Assembly: GCA_013178375.1 (NCBI GenBank)
Contig: JABLXQ010000009.1
Coordinates: forward strand, 18,347 to 82,346
Length of the DNA stretch: 64,000 nt
From: Gammaproteobacteria bacterium
GTDB taxonomy: Bacteria; Pseudomonadota; Gammaproteobacteria; Pseudomonadales; Ketobacteraceae
Direction of reading: 5' to 3'
Positions within the stretch are counted from its first letter, which is position 1. Each line of letters opens with the position of its first letter. Below, in pieces: positions 26,645 to 35,210 of the stretch. A program made the position numbers and the translations under genes. A model generated the notes under the pieces. It was not told the origin of the DNA, did not search any database, and saw only the letters and a list, made by a program, of their open reading frames with translations.

Positions 26645-28651
26645 ATGGCCTATTCCAACCGCTTTCGCGTTACTGCCCTGGCCGCCGCCATTGGCGCCCT
26701 GGGATCAGTGGCCCCGGCGCACGGGTTCGAGTACACCAATGACGACTTCCGCCTGCAGGTGGACAGCACGTTCTCGCTCGGCGCGTCCTGGCGGGCCAGT
26801 GACGTCGATTACCGCAACGTGGGCCTGCAAAACGCCCTGGCCGCCCAGTCCAATGGCGACAACCCCAGCGGTGCACATCACAAGCACGGCTCCAGCACCT
26901 CCGATGACGGCGATTTGATGTGGAAGAAAGGCTCCACCTTCTCGGAAGTGGCCAAGCTGACCGTGGACATGGAATTGAACTACCGCAACTTTGGCGCCTT
27001 CATCCGCGGCAAAACCTTTTATGACAACCGCATCGTCAACGGCGATGGCGTCACCGACCTGCCCGAGTACTACTGGCAGGACGACCAGGGTCGCAACCGC
27101 TCCCCCGACCAGAGCTCCGGCGCCAGTGGCGACATCCTGGACGCCTTTGTCTGGGGCGACTGGGACATGAACGGCCACCCGCTCAACGTGCGCTTCGGCA
27201 AGCAGGTGATCAACTGGGGCGAAGGCCTGCTGTTTGCCAATGGCATCAACAGCATCAACCCGGTGGATGTGAGCGCGCTGCTGGCACCAGGCTCGGAAGT
27301 GAAGGATGCGCTGATTCCGCTGAATTCCCTGTACGGATCAGTGGGCTTGACCAACGCGCTGTCACTGGAAGCCTTCGTGCTGTTCGACTGGCGCGAAACC
27401 GAGCTGCCGAACTGCGGCACCTTCTTCTCGCAATCGGATCTGGTGGGACCGGGCTGCTGGGCCGGATTTGTGCCGTCGGGGATGGAGTCGTCGTTTCCAG
27501 GCGCAGCGTCCGTCACCCTGCCCCGCGGCGCCGACCAGACGCCTGACAGCGATGGCCAGTATGGTGTTGCGGCCCGCTACTTCGTGGAATCCATCGAAAC
27601 CGAGTTCGGCGCTTACTACACCAACCTGCATTCGAACCTGCCGGTGATTTCTGGGCACACGCCGGATGTCAGCAAGCTCAATCCGGCCTTGACCTCACTG
27701 GAACAGGCCCGCGCCTTCCTGACCTCCCTGCCGGCCGGTCCCACACCACCCGCCAGTTTCGGCAACCCCCTGGCCACCATTGCACTGCTGCCCTATGGTG
27801 ACTACTTCGTGGAATATCCGGAAGACATCCAGATGTTCGGCGTCAGCTTCAGCACCAGCCAGGATCTGGGCCTTCCCGGTGGCGCCACCGCAATTTCCGG
27901 CGAGATCAGCATGCGCAAGGATCAGCCCTTCGCCCTGGAAGACGGTGACGCACTTGCAGGTGCAGTGGGCCTGCCATCGCTGGCCTGCTGGGATGCGCCA
28001 AGAGCCTACGATTGCTACTCCGCATATGAGCCGGGGGAGTACAAGGCAGGCTATTTGCAGAAGGACTACTTTCAGGCCGAGATGGTGTTCATCCACTTCT
28101 TTGATCAGATCCTCGGCGCCTCGCGCTGGACGGCGGTAGTGGACATTGCCGGCTCCTATCTGGATCTGCCAGGCAAAACCCAGGCGTTGCTGAACAGTAA
28201 CTACAACGCCACCCTGAACCATCCCTGGATACCCGACGTGCCTTATACCGTCCCGGGCCACGCTATTTATGGCGGCGTCCCTTTCCAGACGTTCATCGAC
28301 GGCATCTGGGGCGCAACCGGCAACCTGACGGTGGCACCCGAAGGCGACGACTACTTCCCCACCTCCGGCGCCTGGGGCTACAAGCTGCGCTTCAGCGGTG
28401 ATTACGAAGACGTGTTCGCCGGTATCAACCTGCGGCCCACCATCAGCTTCAGCCACGATGTCGACGGCACCACGCCCACCCCGATCGCCAACTTCCTGGA
28501 AGATCGCAAGGCCATCGGCCTGTCGCTGGAAGCGGTGTACCTGAACGACTACAGCGTCAATATCGGCTACACCGATTTCTACGGCGCTGAACCCTACAAC
28601 AGCCTGGCTGACCGGGATTACTACTCCCTCAGCACCACTATCTCATTCTGA
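26645..28651 (+). CDS. DUF1302-family outer membrane beta-barrel protein
   Basis: A 668-residue secreted protein of the DUF1302 family. Residues 1-27 are a signal peptide ending in APAHG before FEYTNDDF. The protein then runs as alternating aromatic strands (WRASDVDYRN, VRFGKQVINWGEGLLF, YGVAARYFVE) and ends YYSLSTTISF, with the terminal Phe typical of outer membrane proteins. In many proteobacteria DUF1302 and DUF1329 proteins are encoded side by side and near an RND/MMPL transporter, and are thought to help move hydrophobic or lipid-like molecules across the outer membrane; the cargo is not known here. The DUF1329 gene follows by 24 bases. Confidence 0.88.
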   Translation: MAYSNRFRVTALAAAIGALGSVAPAHGFEYTNDDFRLQVDSTFSLGASWRASDVDYRNVGLQNALAAQSNGDNPSGAHHKHGSSTSDDGDLMWKKGSTFSEVAKLTVDMELNYRNFGAFIRGKTFYDNRIVNGDGVTDLPEYYWQDDQGRNRSPDQSSGASGDILDAFVWGDWDMNGHPLNVRFGKQVINWGEGLLFANGINSINPVDVSALLAPGSEVKDALIPLNSLYGSVGLTNALSLEAFVLFDWRETELPNCGTFFSQSDLVGPGCWAGFVPSGMESSFPGAASVTLPRGADQTPDSDGQYGVAARYFVESIETEFGAYYTNLHSNLPVISGHTPDVSKLNPALTSLEQARAFLTSLPAGPTPPASFGNPLATIALLPYGDYFVEYPEDIQMFGVSFSTSQDLGLPGGATAISGEISMRKDQPFALEDGDALAGAVGLPSLACWDAPRAYDCYSAYEPGEYKAGYLQKDYFQAEMVFIHFFDQILGASRWTAVVDIAGSYLDLPGKTQALLNSNYNATLNHPWIPDVPYTVPGHAIYGGVPFQTFIDGIWGATGNLTVAPEGDDYFPTSGAWGYKLRFSGDYEDVFAGINLRPTISFSHDVDGTTPTPIANFLEDRKAIGLSLEAVYLNDYSVNIGYTDFYGAEPYNSLADRDYYSLSTTISF

Positions 28652-28675
28652 TCCGGGGCCAATAAGGATATGAAC

Positions 28676-30052
28676 ATGAAAAATAACAACCCGCTGAAAC
28701 TGCTGGCCGGCGCGCTGCTGGCCTCGTCGCTGGTTGCCGCACCGGCACTGGGCAAGGTGGATCAGGCCCAGGCCAACAAGCTGGGCGGCAGCGAACTCAC
28801 GGTGACCGGCGCCCAGGTGGCCGGCAACGCCGACAGCACCATCCCCGCCTACACCGGCGGCCTGAAAGAAACACCGGCCTGCTACAAGGGCGGTGACTGG
28901 CTGTGCGATCCGTTCCCGGACGAAAAACCACTGTTCACCATCACGGCGGAAAATGTCGATCAGTACGCCGGCAAACTCAGCGCCGGCCAGATCGCCATGT
29001 TCAAGAAATTTCCCAAAACCTTCCGCATGCCGGTGTACCCGACCCATCGCACCTTCCGCATGCCGGATGACGTCGCCGCGCTGACAAAGGAAAACGCGGT
29101 GAAAACCGAAACCCTCGGCGCCACCGGCCTGAAAAACTACACCCCCAAGGCGTTTCCGTTTCCGATCACCGACAACGGTCTGGAAATGGTGTGGAACCAC
29201 ATCGCCCGCTGGCGCGGCACCGGTGTGGACCGCTTCGCCGGACAGGCCACGCCCCAGGCCAACGGCGCCTACAGCATGGTGATGTTCCATGACGAAGTGG
29301 TGATTCCCGCCGCCATGACCGACTATGTGGAAGGCGAGGATCCCAACGTCATGTTCTACGGCAAGCAGACGGTCATCGCGCCGTCGCGTCTGGCGGGCAA
29401 CGTGCTGATGGTGCACGAGACCATCGACCAGGTGCGGGAACCGCGCCGGGCCTGGATCTACAACGCCGGCCAGCGTCGCGTTCGCCGCGCACCGCAGGTG
29501 GCCTACGACGGCCCCGGTACCGCTGCCGACGGCCTGCGCACCGCCGACAACTACGACCTCTACAACGGCTCGCCAGACCGCTACACCTGGACCTTCAAGG
29601 GCAAGAAGGAGCTGTACATTCCCTACAACTCCTACAAGCTGGACAAAAAGGGCCTGCCCTATGACGACGTCATCAATGCTGGCCACATCAATCAGGATCT
29701 GACCCGTTACGAACTGCACAGGGTGTATGAAGTGGAGGCCGTGCTGCGCGAAGGCACCCGTCACATCTACGCCAAGCGCGTGTTCCATTTCGACGAGGAC
29801 AGCTGGATGGCGTCGGTGATCGATCACTACGACAACCGCGGCAACCTGTGGCGGGTGGCAGAAGCACACCAGATGCTGTTCTACCAGATTCCGGTGCAGG
29901 GCTACTCGGTGGAAACCCTGTACGACCTGAACTCCGGTCGCTACATGGTGCTGGGTCTGGAAAACAACGAATCGCAAGGCATAAAGTGGGATGCGAAATT
30001 CTCGAAAACGGATTTCCAGCCCGCGGCCGTGCGGCGGGCCGGGGTTCGTTGA
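28676..30052 (+). CDS. DUF1329-family periplasmic/outer-membrane protein
   Basis: A 458-residue protein of the DUF1329 family, related in fold to lipoprotein-sorting proteins such as LolB. A signal peptide (KLLAGALLASSLVAAPALG) precedes the conserved start region LGGSELTVTGAQVAGN. The core includes GRTFDD-like strands, a YNAGQRRVRRAPQVAYD segment and the C-terminal VAEAHQMLFYQIP. ATG 28676 has AAGGA seven bases upstream, whereas the ATG six bases earlier has almost no spacing. It forms a unit with the DUF1302 gene and is closed by a strong terminator. The two proteins are inferred to work as a pair in handling a hydrophobic compound at the outer membrane. Confidence 0.88.
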   Translation: MKNNNPLKLLAGALLASSLVAAPALGKVDQAQANKLGGSELTVTGAQVAGNADSTIPAYTGGLKETPACYKGGDWLCDPFPDEKPLFTITAENVDQYAGKLSAGQIAMFKKFPKTFRMPVYPTHRTFRMPDDVAALTKENAVKTETLGATGLKNYTPKAFPFPITDNGLEMVWNHIARWRGTGVDRFAGQATPQANGAYSMVMFHDEVVIPAAMTDYVEGEDPNVMFYGKQTVIAPSRLAGNVLMVHETIDQVREPRRAWIYNAGQRRVRRAPQVAYDGPGTAADGLRTADNYDLYNGSPDRYTWTFKGKKELYIPYNSYKLDKKGLPYDDVINAGHINQDLTRYELHRVYEVEAVLREGTRHIYAKRVFHFDEDSWMASVIDHYDNRGNLWRVAEAHQMLFYQIPVQGYSVETLYDLNSGRYMVLGLENNESQGIKWDAKFSKTDFQPAAVRRAGVR

Positions 30053-30074
30053 TCACAAACGTGGCTTGAGCCCC

Positions 30075-30100
30075 AGGGGTGCTTCGGCACCCCTTTTTTT
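30075..30100 (+). terminator. Rho-independent terminator after the DUF1302/DUF1329 pair
   Basis: AGGGGTGC (30075-30082), a TTCG tetraloop and GCACCCCT (30087-30094) form a stable 8-bp stem followed by a run of seven T. It starts 22 bases after the DUF1329 stop. Confidence 0.93.
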
Positions 30101-30243
30101 GCCTGCAATGGCCTTGGACCAAACCGAATTTGCTGGAACGGAATTTGCTGAAATAGGGGAAAGCCGTGTCCAACCCTGCGTTTCTGTCGCAAACGCGACA
30201 ATGGAACCCCGGCCTGACCCAGTTTTCTGTTCGGAGTGCGCCG

Positions 30244-30519
30244 ATGTCACTGTTCCATGTCCAGCCGGGCGACCTGGTTTTTGCCGCCCATGCCATCCAC
30301 AACGACGGCTCCATTCCCACGCTGGAAGACAATGCGCTGCTGGCGGCGCCCGGTGCGCGCGGCGTGGTGCTCAACATCGGCCATCTGGAACATGACGAGG
30401 AGAAAATCGTGTTTCTGGTGCGCTTTGAAACCGGACAGGAATCGTCGGAGCTGGGGCCGGCGGTGGGATGCTGGGAAGAAGATTTGAGCGCCGGGCCGCT
30501 GCCGTATCCGCGGGTGTAG
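30244..30519 (+). CDS. NifZ-domain protein
   Basis: A 91-residue protein matching the short NifZ domain: VQPGDLVFAAHAIHNDGSIP, then LLAAPGARGVVLNIGHLEHD, then a FLVRFET strand. In diazotrophs NifZ helps nitrogenase P-cluster maturation; related single-domain proteins also occur outside nif clusters, where the role is unknown. No other nif, fix or iron-sulphur assembly gene is in the window. I chose ATG 30244, with GGAG seven bases upstream. A GTG at 30166 with AGGGGA upstream would add 26 unconserved residues and cannot be excluded. Its stop is two bases from the stop of the convergent LysR gene. Confidence 0.78.
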   Translation: MSLFHVQPGDLVFAAHAIHNDGSIPTLEDNALLAAPGARGVVLNIGHLEHDEEKIVFLVRFETGQESSELGPAVGCWEEDLSAGPLPYPRV

Positions 30520-30521
30520 TG

Positions 30522-31508
30522 TCAGGCCTGCTGTTCGACGGTGGTTCCACTTTTAGCCGATTCCCCCGCCGCAGACCGGCATTCCGGCGCCTGCGCGGTC
30601 TCGGGCCACCAACCCCGGGCGAGAAATTCCGTCGCCAGAAAATCCGCGAACACCCGCACCTTGGCCGCCAGATAGCGGTTGGCGGGATACACCACACACA
30701 GGGGTGGCATGTGCGCGGTGAAATCCTCCAGCAGGGGCTGCAACCTGCCCGCCCGCAATTCCCTGTACACCAGGGGCTCGGGCTCGGGCACCTGCACGAT
30801 GCCAATGCCCGCCTCCGCCGCTGCGGCAGCCGCTTCGTATGAAGTCACCGCCAGCCGCCCCGCCGGCACAAATTCCTGCGACTCGCCGGCAACGCTGAAT
30901 GTCCAGGGCGCCGGTCGCCCGGTAGCGGGGGAAATGAAACGGATGCAATCATGACCAGCCAGCGCCAACAGGTCCGCAGGAGTACCGTGCCGGTTCAAAT
31001 ACGCCGGCGAAGCGCAGGTGGCCCGATTCACCGGCGTCAGCTGCCGCGCCACCAGCAGTGAATCACCGGGAATCGCGGCGCCACGCACGGCGCAGTCGAT
31101 GCCTTCCTCCACCAGATTGACGGCGCGATCCGTCAGCACGACTTCCACCGACAAGTCTGGATGCTGCCGCAAAAACGCCTCCAGCGCCGGGAAAAACGGC
31201 AGGCGCGCAAACGATTGCGGCACCGACACCCGCAACAGGCCACGCACCGTTCGGCGGGACAATTCATCATCCGCCTCGGCCAGTTCCCCCAGAATGCGCA
31301 CACAACTGGCGTAGTAGCGCTGGCCTTCGTCAGTCAGGCTCAGGCGGCGGGTGGTGCGGTGCAGCAGACGGCTGCCCAGATGTTGTTCCAGCTGTGCCAC
31401 CGCCGTCGTGACCGAGGCCCGCGACACCGCCAGATCATCGGCGGCGCGGGCAAAGGAGCCCTGTTCCACCACCCGGGTGAACACGCGCATGCAGTAGAGT
31501 TGGTCCAT
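30522..31508 (-). CDS. LysR-family transcriptional regulator
   Basis: A 328-residue LysR regulator. The helix-turn-helix lies in residues 18-60 (SFARAADDLAVSRASVTTAV then LGSRLLHRTTRRLSLT), and the effector domain follows from about residue 90 (GLLRVSVPQSFARL). The last 40 residues are poorly conserved and rich in Ala, Glu and Ser. It is divergent from the O-methyltransferase gene, with a perfect 25-base dyad just before its own start, so it probably controls both itself and that gene. The effector is not predictable. Confidence 0.93.
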   Translation of the reverse strand: MDQLYCMRVFTRVVEQGSFARAADDLAVSRASVTTAVAQLEQHLGSRLLHRTTRRLSLTDEGQRYYASCVRILGELAEADDELSRRTVRGLLRVSVPQSFARLPFFPALEAFLRQHPDLSVEVVLTDRAVNLVEEGIDCAVRGAAIPGDSLLVARQLTPVNRATCASPAYLNRHGTPADLLALAGHDCIRFISPATGRPAPWTFSVAGESQEFVPAGRLAVTSYEAAAAAAEAGIGIVQVPEPEPLVYRELRAGRLQPLLEDFTAHMPPLCVVYPANRYLAAKVRVFADFLATEFLARGWWPETAQAPECRSAAGESAKSGTTVEQQA

Positions 31509-31522
31509 GACATCCCTCCGCG

Positions 31523-31547
31523 GATTGTTTGAAGATCATAAACAATC
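31523..31547. promoter_or_regulatory. Perfect dyad, probable LysR binding site
   Basis: GATTGTTT (31523-31530) and AAACAATC (31540-31547) are exact inverted repeats with a 9-base spacer. The site begins 14 bases upstream of the LysR start, and the outer T and A fit the T-N11-A rule for LysR regulators. It lies 104 bases before the methyltransferase start. Confidence 0.65.
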
Positions 31548-31651
31548 AATTCAGGCTTTCCAGCTTTATCCCGCCCCGCCCGGGCACTAGATTGCACCCG
31601 TTGCAGTTTCCAGCTGACATTTTCTTTTTTGGCACTCAGGGAGAACCCGCC

Positions 31652-32725
31652 ATGACCAGCATTGCGTCCATCACCGAATCCGCTTCTACTCCCCAGCCCG
31701 ACACCGGAGCCCTGAATCCCGCCGGCATTCTGGCCACCGGCTTCAGCTTCTGGAGTTCGAAAGTCCTGCTCACCGCCGTTGACCTGGGCGTGTTCACCCG
31801 TCTGGCAGGAACCCGCCTGCGCGGTGAGGAACTGGGCCAGATCCTGGGCCTGCACGCCCGTGGCATCTGGGATTTTTTCGATGCACTGGTGGCGCTCGGT
31901 TTTCTGCAGCGCAGCGGCAATGGCGTCGATGCGCTGTATTTCAACAGTGCCGAGGCCGAGCAATTTCTCGACCGCAACAAACCCACCTATGTGGGCGGCA
32001 TTCTGGAAATGGCCAACGACCGCCTGTTCCGCTTCTGGAGCGATCTGAAGCCGGCGCTGCAAACCGGTCAGCCGCAAAACGAAGTCCGTCACAGCCAGAA
32101 ACCCATGTTCGAAGTGCTGTACGAAGACGCGCCCCGGCTGGAGCAGTTCATGGGTGCGATGCGTGGCATCTCCGCCGGCAACTTTGCGGCCTTCGCGGAG
32201 AAATTCGATTTTTCCCGCTACCAGAATCTGTGCGACGTCGGCGGCGCCACCGGATTATTGTCGAGCCTGGTAGCACAGCGTCATGCGCACCTGCACTGCA
32301 CCACCTTCGATTTGCCGGCGGTGGAACCGATCGCGCGGCAGTGGATTGCGCGGGCAGGTCTGGAACGGCGGGTGGATGTGGTGTCCGGCGATTTTCTTAC
32401 CGGCACACTGCCCAAGGCCGACATCATCACCATGGGCATGATCCTGCATGACTGGAATCTGGAAAAGAAAAAACACCTGATCCGGCTGGCCTACGACGCA
32501 TTGCCGGAAGGCGGAGCCTTCGTCGCCATCGAAAACCTGATCGACAACGAGCGACGCGAAAACGCCTTCGGCCTGATGATGTCGCTGAACATGCTGATCG
32601 AATTCGGCGACGCCTTCGATTTCACCGCGGCCGATTTTGAAGGCTGGTGTCGCGAGGCCGGTTTCCGTCGCTTCGACGTGCTGCATCTGAACGGCCCCTG
32701 CAGCGCCGCCATCGCCTACAAATAA
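31652..32725 (+). CDS. O-methyltransferase with N-terminal dimerisation domain
   Basis: A 357-residue class I SAM-dependent methyltransferase of the family that includes hydroxyneurosporene and acetylserotonin O-methyltransferases. The first 130 residues are a helical, winged-helix-like dimerisation domain (LTAVDLGVFTRL, ILGLHARGIWDFFDALVALG). The SAM site follows at LCDVGGATGLLSSL, and GMILHDWNLEKKKHL holds the conserved His-Asp of this family. ATG 31652 is preceded by AGGGAG at eight bases. It is divergent from a LysR gene and its 3' end overlaps the convergent DUF938 gene by ten bases. Substrate unknown. Confidence 0.85.
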   Translation: MTSIASITESASTPQPDTGALNPAGILATGFSFWSSKVLLTAVDLGVFTRLAGTRLRGEELGQILGLHARGIWDFFDALVALGFLQRSGNGVDALYFNSAEAEQFLDRNKPTYVGGILEMANDRLFRFWSDLKPALQTGQPQNEVRHSQKPMFEVLYEDAPRLEQFMGAMRGISAGNFAAFAEKFDFSRYQNLCDVGGATGLLSSLVAQRHAHLHCTTFDLPAVEPIARQWIARAGLERRVDVVSGDFLTGTLPKADIITMGMILHDWNLEKKKHLIRLAYDALPEGGAFVAIENLIDNERRENAFGLMMSLNMLIEFGDAFDFTAADFEGWCREAGFRRFDVLHLNGPCSAAIAYK

Positions 32726-33312
32726 CGGCGCCACACCAGCGTGCGGTTGTTGGCGGGCATGGGGCAATCTTCTACCAACTTCATTCCCGCCTGCTCCGCC
32801 AGCTGGGCCACCGCTGCAAAATCGCGGATGCCCTGGTGCGGCGCCTGCGCTTTCAGCCACTGGTCGAAACGCGCGTTGCTGTCGCTGGTAAAAGCACCGT
32901 CGTAATTGAACGGGCCGTAAAAGAAGGCGATGCCGTCCGGTTCCAGCAGCGCCGGAATCAGACTGAAAAAACGCTGCACCGTTTCCCAGCTCATGATGTG
33001 CAGGGTGTTGGCGGAATACAGGTAGCGGGACGGGTTTAATGACGGCGCTGCATCCCAGACATCGAACGCCAAGGGCGGTGCCACATTGCCGAGCCCCGCT
33101 TCGGTGCGCCAGGCATCAATGCCCGGCAAATTCGCTGGCACATCCGTGGGCTGCCACTGCAACTGCGGCAGATGCCGGGCCATGAACACCGCATGCTGGC
33201 CGGTGCCGCTGCCGATTTCCAGCAACGTGCCGGGCACAGTCACATGCCGGCGCAATACTTCCAGAATGGGTTGCTGGTTGTTTTCACAGGCCTGCGAAAA
33301 CGGTTTCGTCAT
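32716..33312 (-). CDS. DUF938-family SAM-dependent methyltransferase
   Basis: A 198-residue protein of the DUF938 family, with the SAM-binding LEIGSGTGQHAVFMARHLP (residues 34-52) and a second acidic strand region with WQPTDVP. The segment SANTLHIMSWETVQRFF and the late GPFNYDGAFTSDSNARFD are family features. It overlaps the end of the O-methyltransferase gene by ten bases in the opposite direction, an arrangement in which the two transcripts are antisense at their ends. It follows the L,D-transpeptidase gene by 67 bases on the same strand. The substrate is unknown for the whole family. Confidence 0.85.
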   Translation of the reverse strand: MTKPFSQACENNQQPILEVLRRHVTVPGTLLEIGSGTGQHAVFMARHLPQLQWQPTDVPANLPGIDAWRTEAGLGNVAPPLAFDVWDAAPSLNPSRYLYSANTLHIMSWETVQRFFSLIPALLEPDGIAFFYGPFNYDGAFTSDSNARFDQWLKAQAPHQGIRDFAAVAQLAEQAGMKLVEDCPMPANNRTLVWRRYL

Positions 33313-33379
33313 AGAAGGTTTCTCACAAAACGTTTCGTCCTGAATATTTCGTCATAAAATCCCGCTGCGCCAGATTCGT

Positions 33380-34468
33380 TCACTCGATGGCGGGTTCCGC
33401 CGGCAGCGCCGCGTTGTTCGCATCGACCCCGTAGGGCGGATATTCGTAAACCTCGGGCGTCACCGCCTCCAGCTTCTGCGTCAGGCTGATGCCCTCCGGC
33501 GCAATCGACAGCGGCAGTGTCTGCGGCGACGCGATGATCATTTTCACCTTGTCCCAGTCCACGGTATAACGCGGTGGAGGCGGCGTCTTCGCAGGTTTGG
33601 CCTTGGGGTCCGGCAACGGCTGCACCGACGCCTGCAGGAACGGCGCCAATGCCAGCACCGCCCGCGTCATCAGATCCCGCGTGGTGCCATATTCCGCCAC
33701 CGGCTCGTAACTGGCCAGATGCAACTGGCCATTGCTGACGCCAGCCACCACCGGCTCATCGATCACCCGCACGGGAATACCCGCCTTCATCAGCGGAAAC
33801 AGTTCGGCCGCATCTTCCGGATAAAGGTGCAGGCAACCGTGGCTGGTGCGCATACCCACCCCCCAGGGCCGGTTGGTGCCATGGATGAAAATGCTCTTGA
33901 ATCCCAGCTGGATCGCCAGCATGCCCATGGGATTGTCCGGCCCCGGCGGAAAATATTCCGGAAACTCCTCACCGGTATCAGCCTTGTGTTCCGCCTGGAT
34001 GCTCTTGGGCACGAACCAGGCCGGGTCCTTGTGCTTGGCCACCACTTTGGTCACACCCAGTGGCGTCGACCAACCCTCCCGCGCGATGCTGACCGGAAAC
34101 GTGATCACCTTCGCCGGCTGGCCTTTGGCGGCAGAGGGAAAATAAAACAGACGGCGCTGGGAAATGTTCAGCACGATGCCGGTCCAGGGCTTGGGCGGCA
34201 GAATGAATTGCGACGGCACCACCACACGCTCGGCATCGTCCGGCATCCACACATCCACGCCGGGATTGGCCCAGGTGATTTCGTGGTGCCCCACATCCAG
34301 CTTGCGGGCGATATCCAGCAGCGTATTGTCGCCGATGGGAATCACCACCCGGGGAGCGCCAACGACAGTGGAACCATCAGTGGGCAGATCGAACGTGGCC
34401 GCCAGCGCCAGATTGCATCCCGCGAGCATCGCCAAGCCGGGCAGCCATCGCCTACACTGCCTCATCAT
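33380..34468 (-). CDS. L,D-transpeptidase, ErfK/YbiS/YcfS type
   Basis: Secreted enzyme of 362 residues that by homology links the C-terminal lysine of Braun-type lipoprotein to peptidoglycan. After a signal peptide (LPGLAMLAGCNLALA), the mature start ATFDLPTDGSTVVG and the segment EITWANPGVDVWMPDD closely follow E. coli YbiS and ErfK. A LysM-like module covers GDNTLLDIARKLDVG. The catalytic region is HGTNRPWGVGMRTSHGCLHL with Cys212. A C-terminal tail with a Pro-rich stretch (KPAKTPPPPRY) is longer than in E. coli. ATG 34468 is preferred; ATG 34498 would overlap the divergent gene's start. A Lpp-like gene lies within 1 kb. Confidence 0.88.
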   Translation of the reverse strand: MMRQCRRWLPGLAMLAGCNLALAATFDLPTDGSTVVGAPRVVIPIGDNTLLDIARKLDVGHHEITWANPGVDVWMPDDAERVVVPSQFILPPKPWTGIVLNISQRRLFYFPSAAKGQPAKVITFPVSIAREGWSTPLGVTKVVAKHKDPAWFVPKSIQAEHKADTGEEFPEYFPPGPDNPMGMLAIQLGFKSIFIHGTNRPWGVGMRTSHGCLHLYPEDAAELFPLMKAGIPVRVIDEPVVAGVSNGQLHLASYEPVAEYGTTRDLMTRAVLALAPFLQASVQPLPDPKAKPAKTPPPPRYTVDWDKVKMIIASPQTLPLSIAPEGISLTQKLEAVTPEVYEYPPYGVDANNAALPAEPAIE

Positions 34469-34496
34469 ACTGTTATAAAAACCTGTTGTATTGCCC

Positions 34497-35138
34497 ATGC
34501 CTACTGCCTGCTGCCGGTTAGCATTCCACCTGAAAAACCTGTGTTGCCACACCCTGGCGTTGCTGCTGTTGCTGATGATCGTTGGAGGTGCCCAAGCCGA
34601 AACGGTTCCGTCTGCTACCCCAAACGCTGCGCCGGTTGCAGCCAGCGCCACTGACCACCACACCTGGCTGCTGATCGACAGCGCCACTGCCACCCTCAGC
34701 CTGATGCGAGGCGACAAAGTGCTCGCCCGCTACGACGACGTAGCCTTCGGCCGCCTGGGCACCAAGCCCGTCCACTACAAGGGCGACACCAGTACGCCCA
34801 CCGGGGAATTCCGCATCGACGGCATCAATCACGCCAGCCAGTTCCACCGCTTTTTCAGCCTGAATTATCCAACCGAGGCCCATGCCAAGAAAGCCCTGGA
34901 CCAGCGCAGGATTACCTTCGAGCAGTATATGGAAATCCTGAAGGCGGAACACGCAGGACGCCGGCCACCCTATGACACGCCGCTGGGCGGGATGATCGGC
35001 ATTCACGGACTGGGGCCCGTGCGCCTGGACCTGCATCGCAAGTACAACTGGACCCGGGGCTGCGTGGCATTGGATAACGGCCAGATCGACGCCCTGACCC
35101 CGCATCTTTATGTCGGCATGCGCGTGGTGATCCGCTAA
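34497..35138 (+). CDS. L,D-transpeptidase (YkuD domain), short form
   Basis: A 213-residue secreted enzyme with a YkuD catalytic domain. The signal peptide includes LALLLLLMIVGGAQA. The domain runs from TWLLIDSATATLSL to VIR, with TSTPTGEFRIDGINHA, the His of GMIGIHGLG, and Cys189 in WTRGCVAL. It has no LysM module, unlike its divergent neighbour, and resembles the smaller YafK/YkuD group, which includes enzymes that cut or form other 3-3 or lipoprotein links. ATG 34497 is used; a TTG at 34491 is possible. Whether it forms or removes cross-links cannot be told from sequence. Confidence 0.85.
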   Translation: MPTACCRLAFHLKNLCCHTLALLLLLMIVGGAQAETVPSATPNAAPVAASATDHHTWLLIDSATATLSLMRGDKVLARYDDVAFGRLGTKPVHYKGDTSTPTGEFRIDGINHASQFHRFFSLNYPTEAHAKKALDQRRITFEQYMEILKAEHAGRRPPYDTPLGGMIGIHGLGPVRLDLHRKYNWTRGCVALDNGQIDALTPHLYVGMRVVIR

Positions 35139-35142
35139 AGAA

Positions 35143-35183
35143 AAAGGCACGGAGGCAAGCTGCCGCCCACCCGCCGTGCCTTT
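35143..35183. terminator. Bidirectional terminator between transpeptidase and lipoprotein genes
   Basis: AAAGGCACGG (35143-35152) and CCGTGCCTTT (35174-35183) form a 10-bp stem with a 21-base loop. The minus strand continues into more T residues (TTTTTCTTT), which suits termination of the lipoprotein transcript; the plus strand has TTTGCTT and would be weaker. Confidence 0.75.
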
Positions 35184-35210
35184 GCTTCCGTCCCGAGGGG
35201 GACGGCGCGC

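Noticed and set aside
32716..32725. Ten-base overlap of the O-methyltransferase and DUF938 genes as a sign of a wrong gene end
   Set aside because: Both frames have full family C-termini, so the convergent overlap is real.
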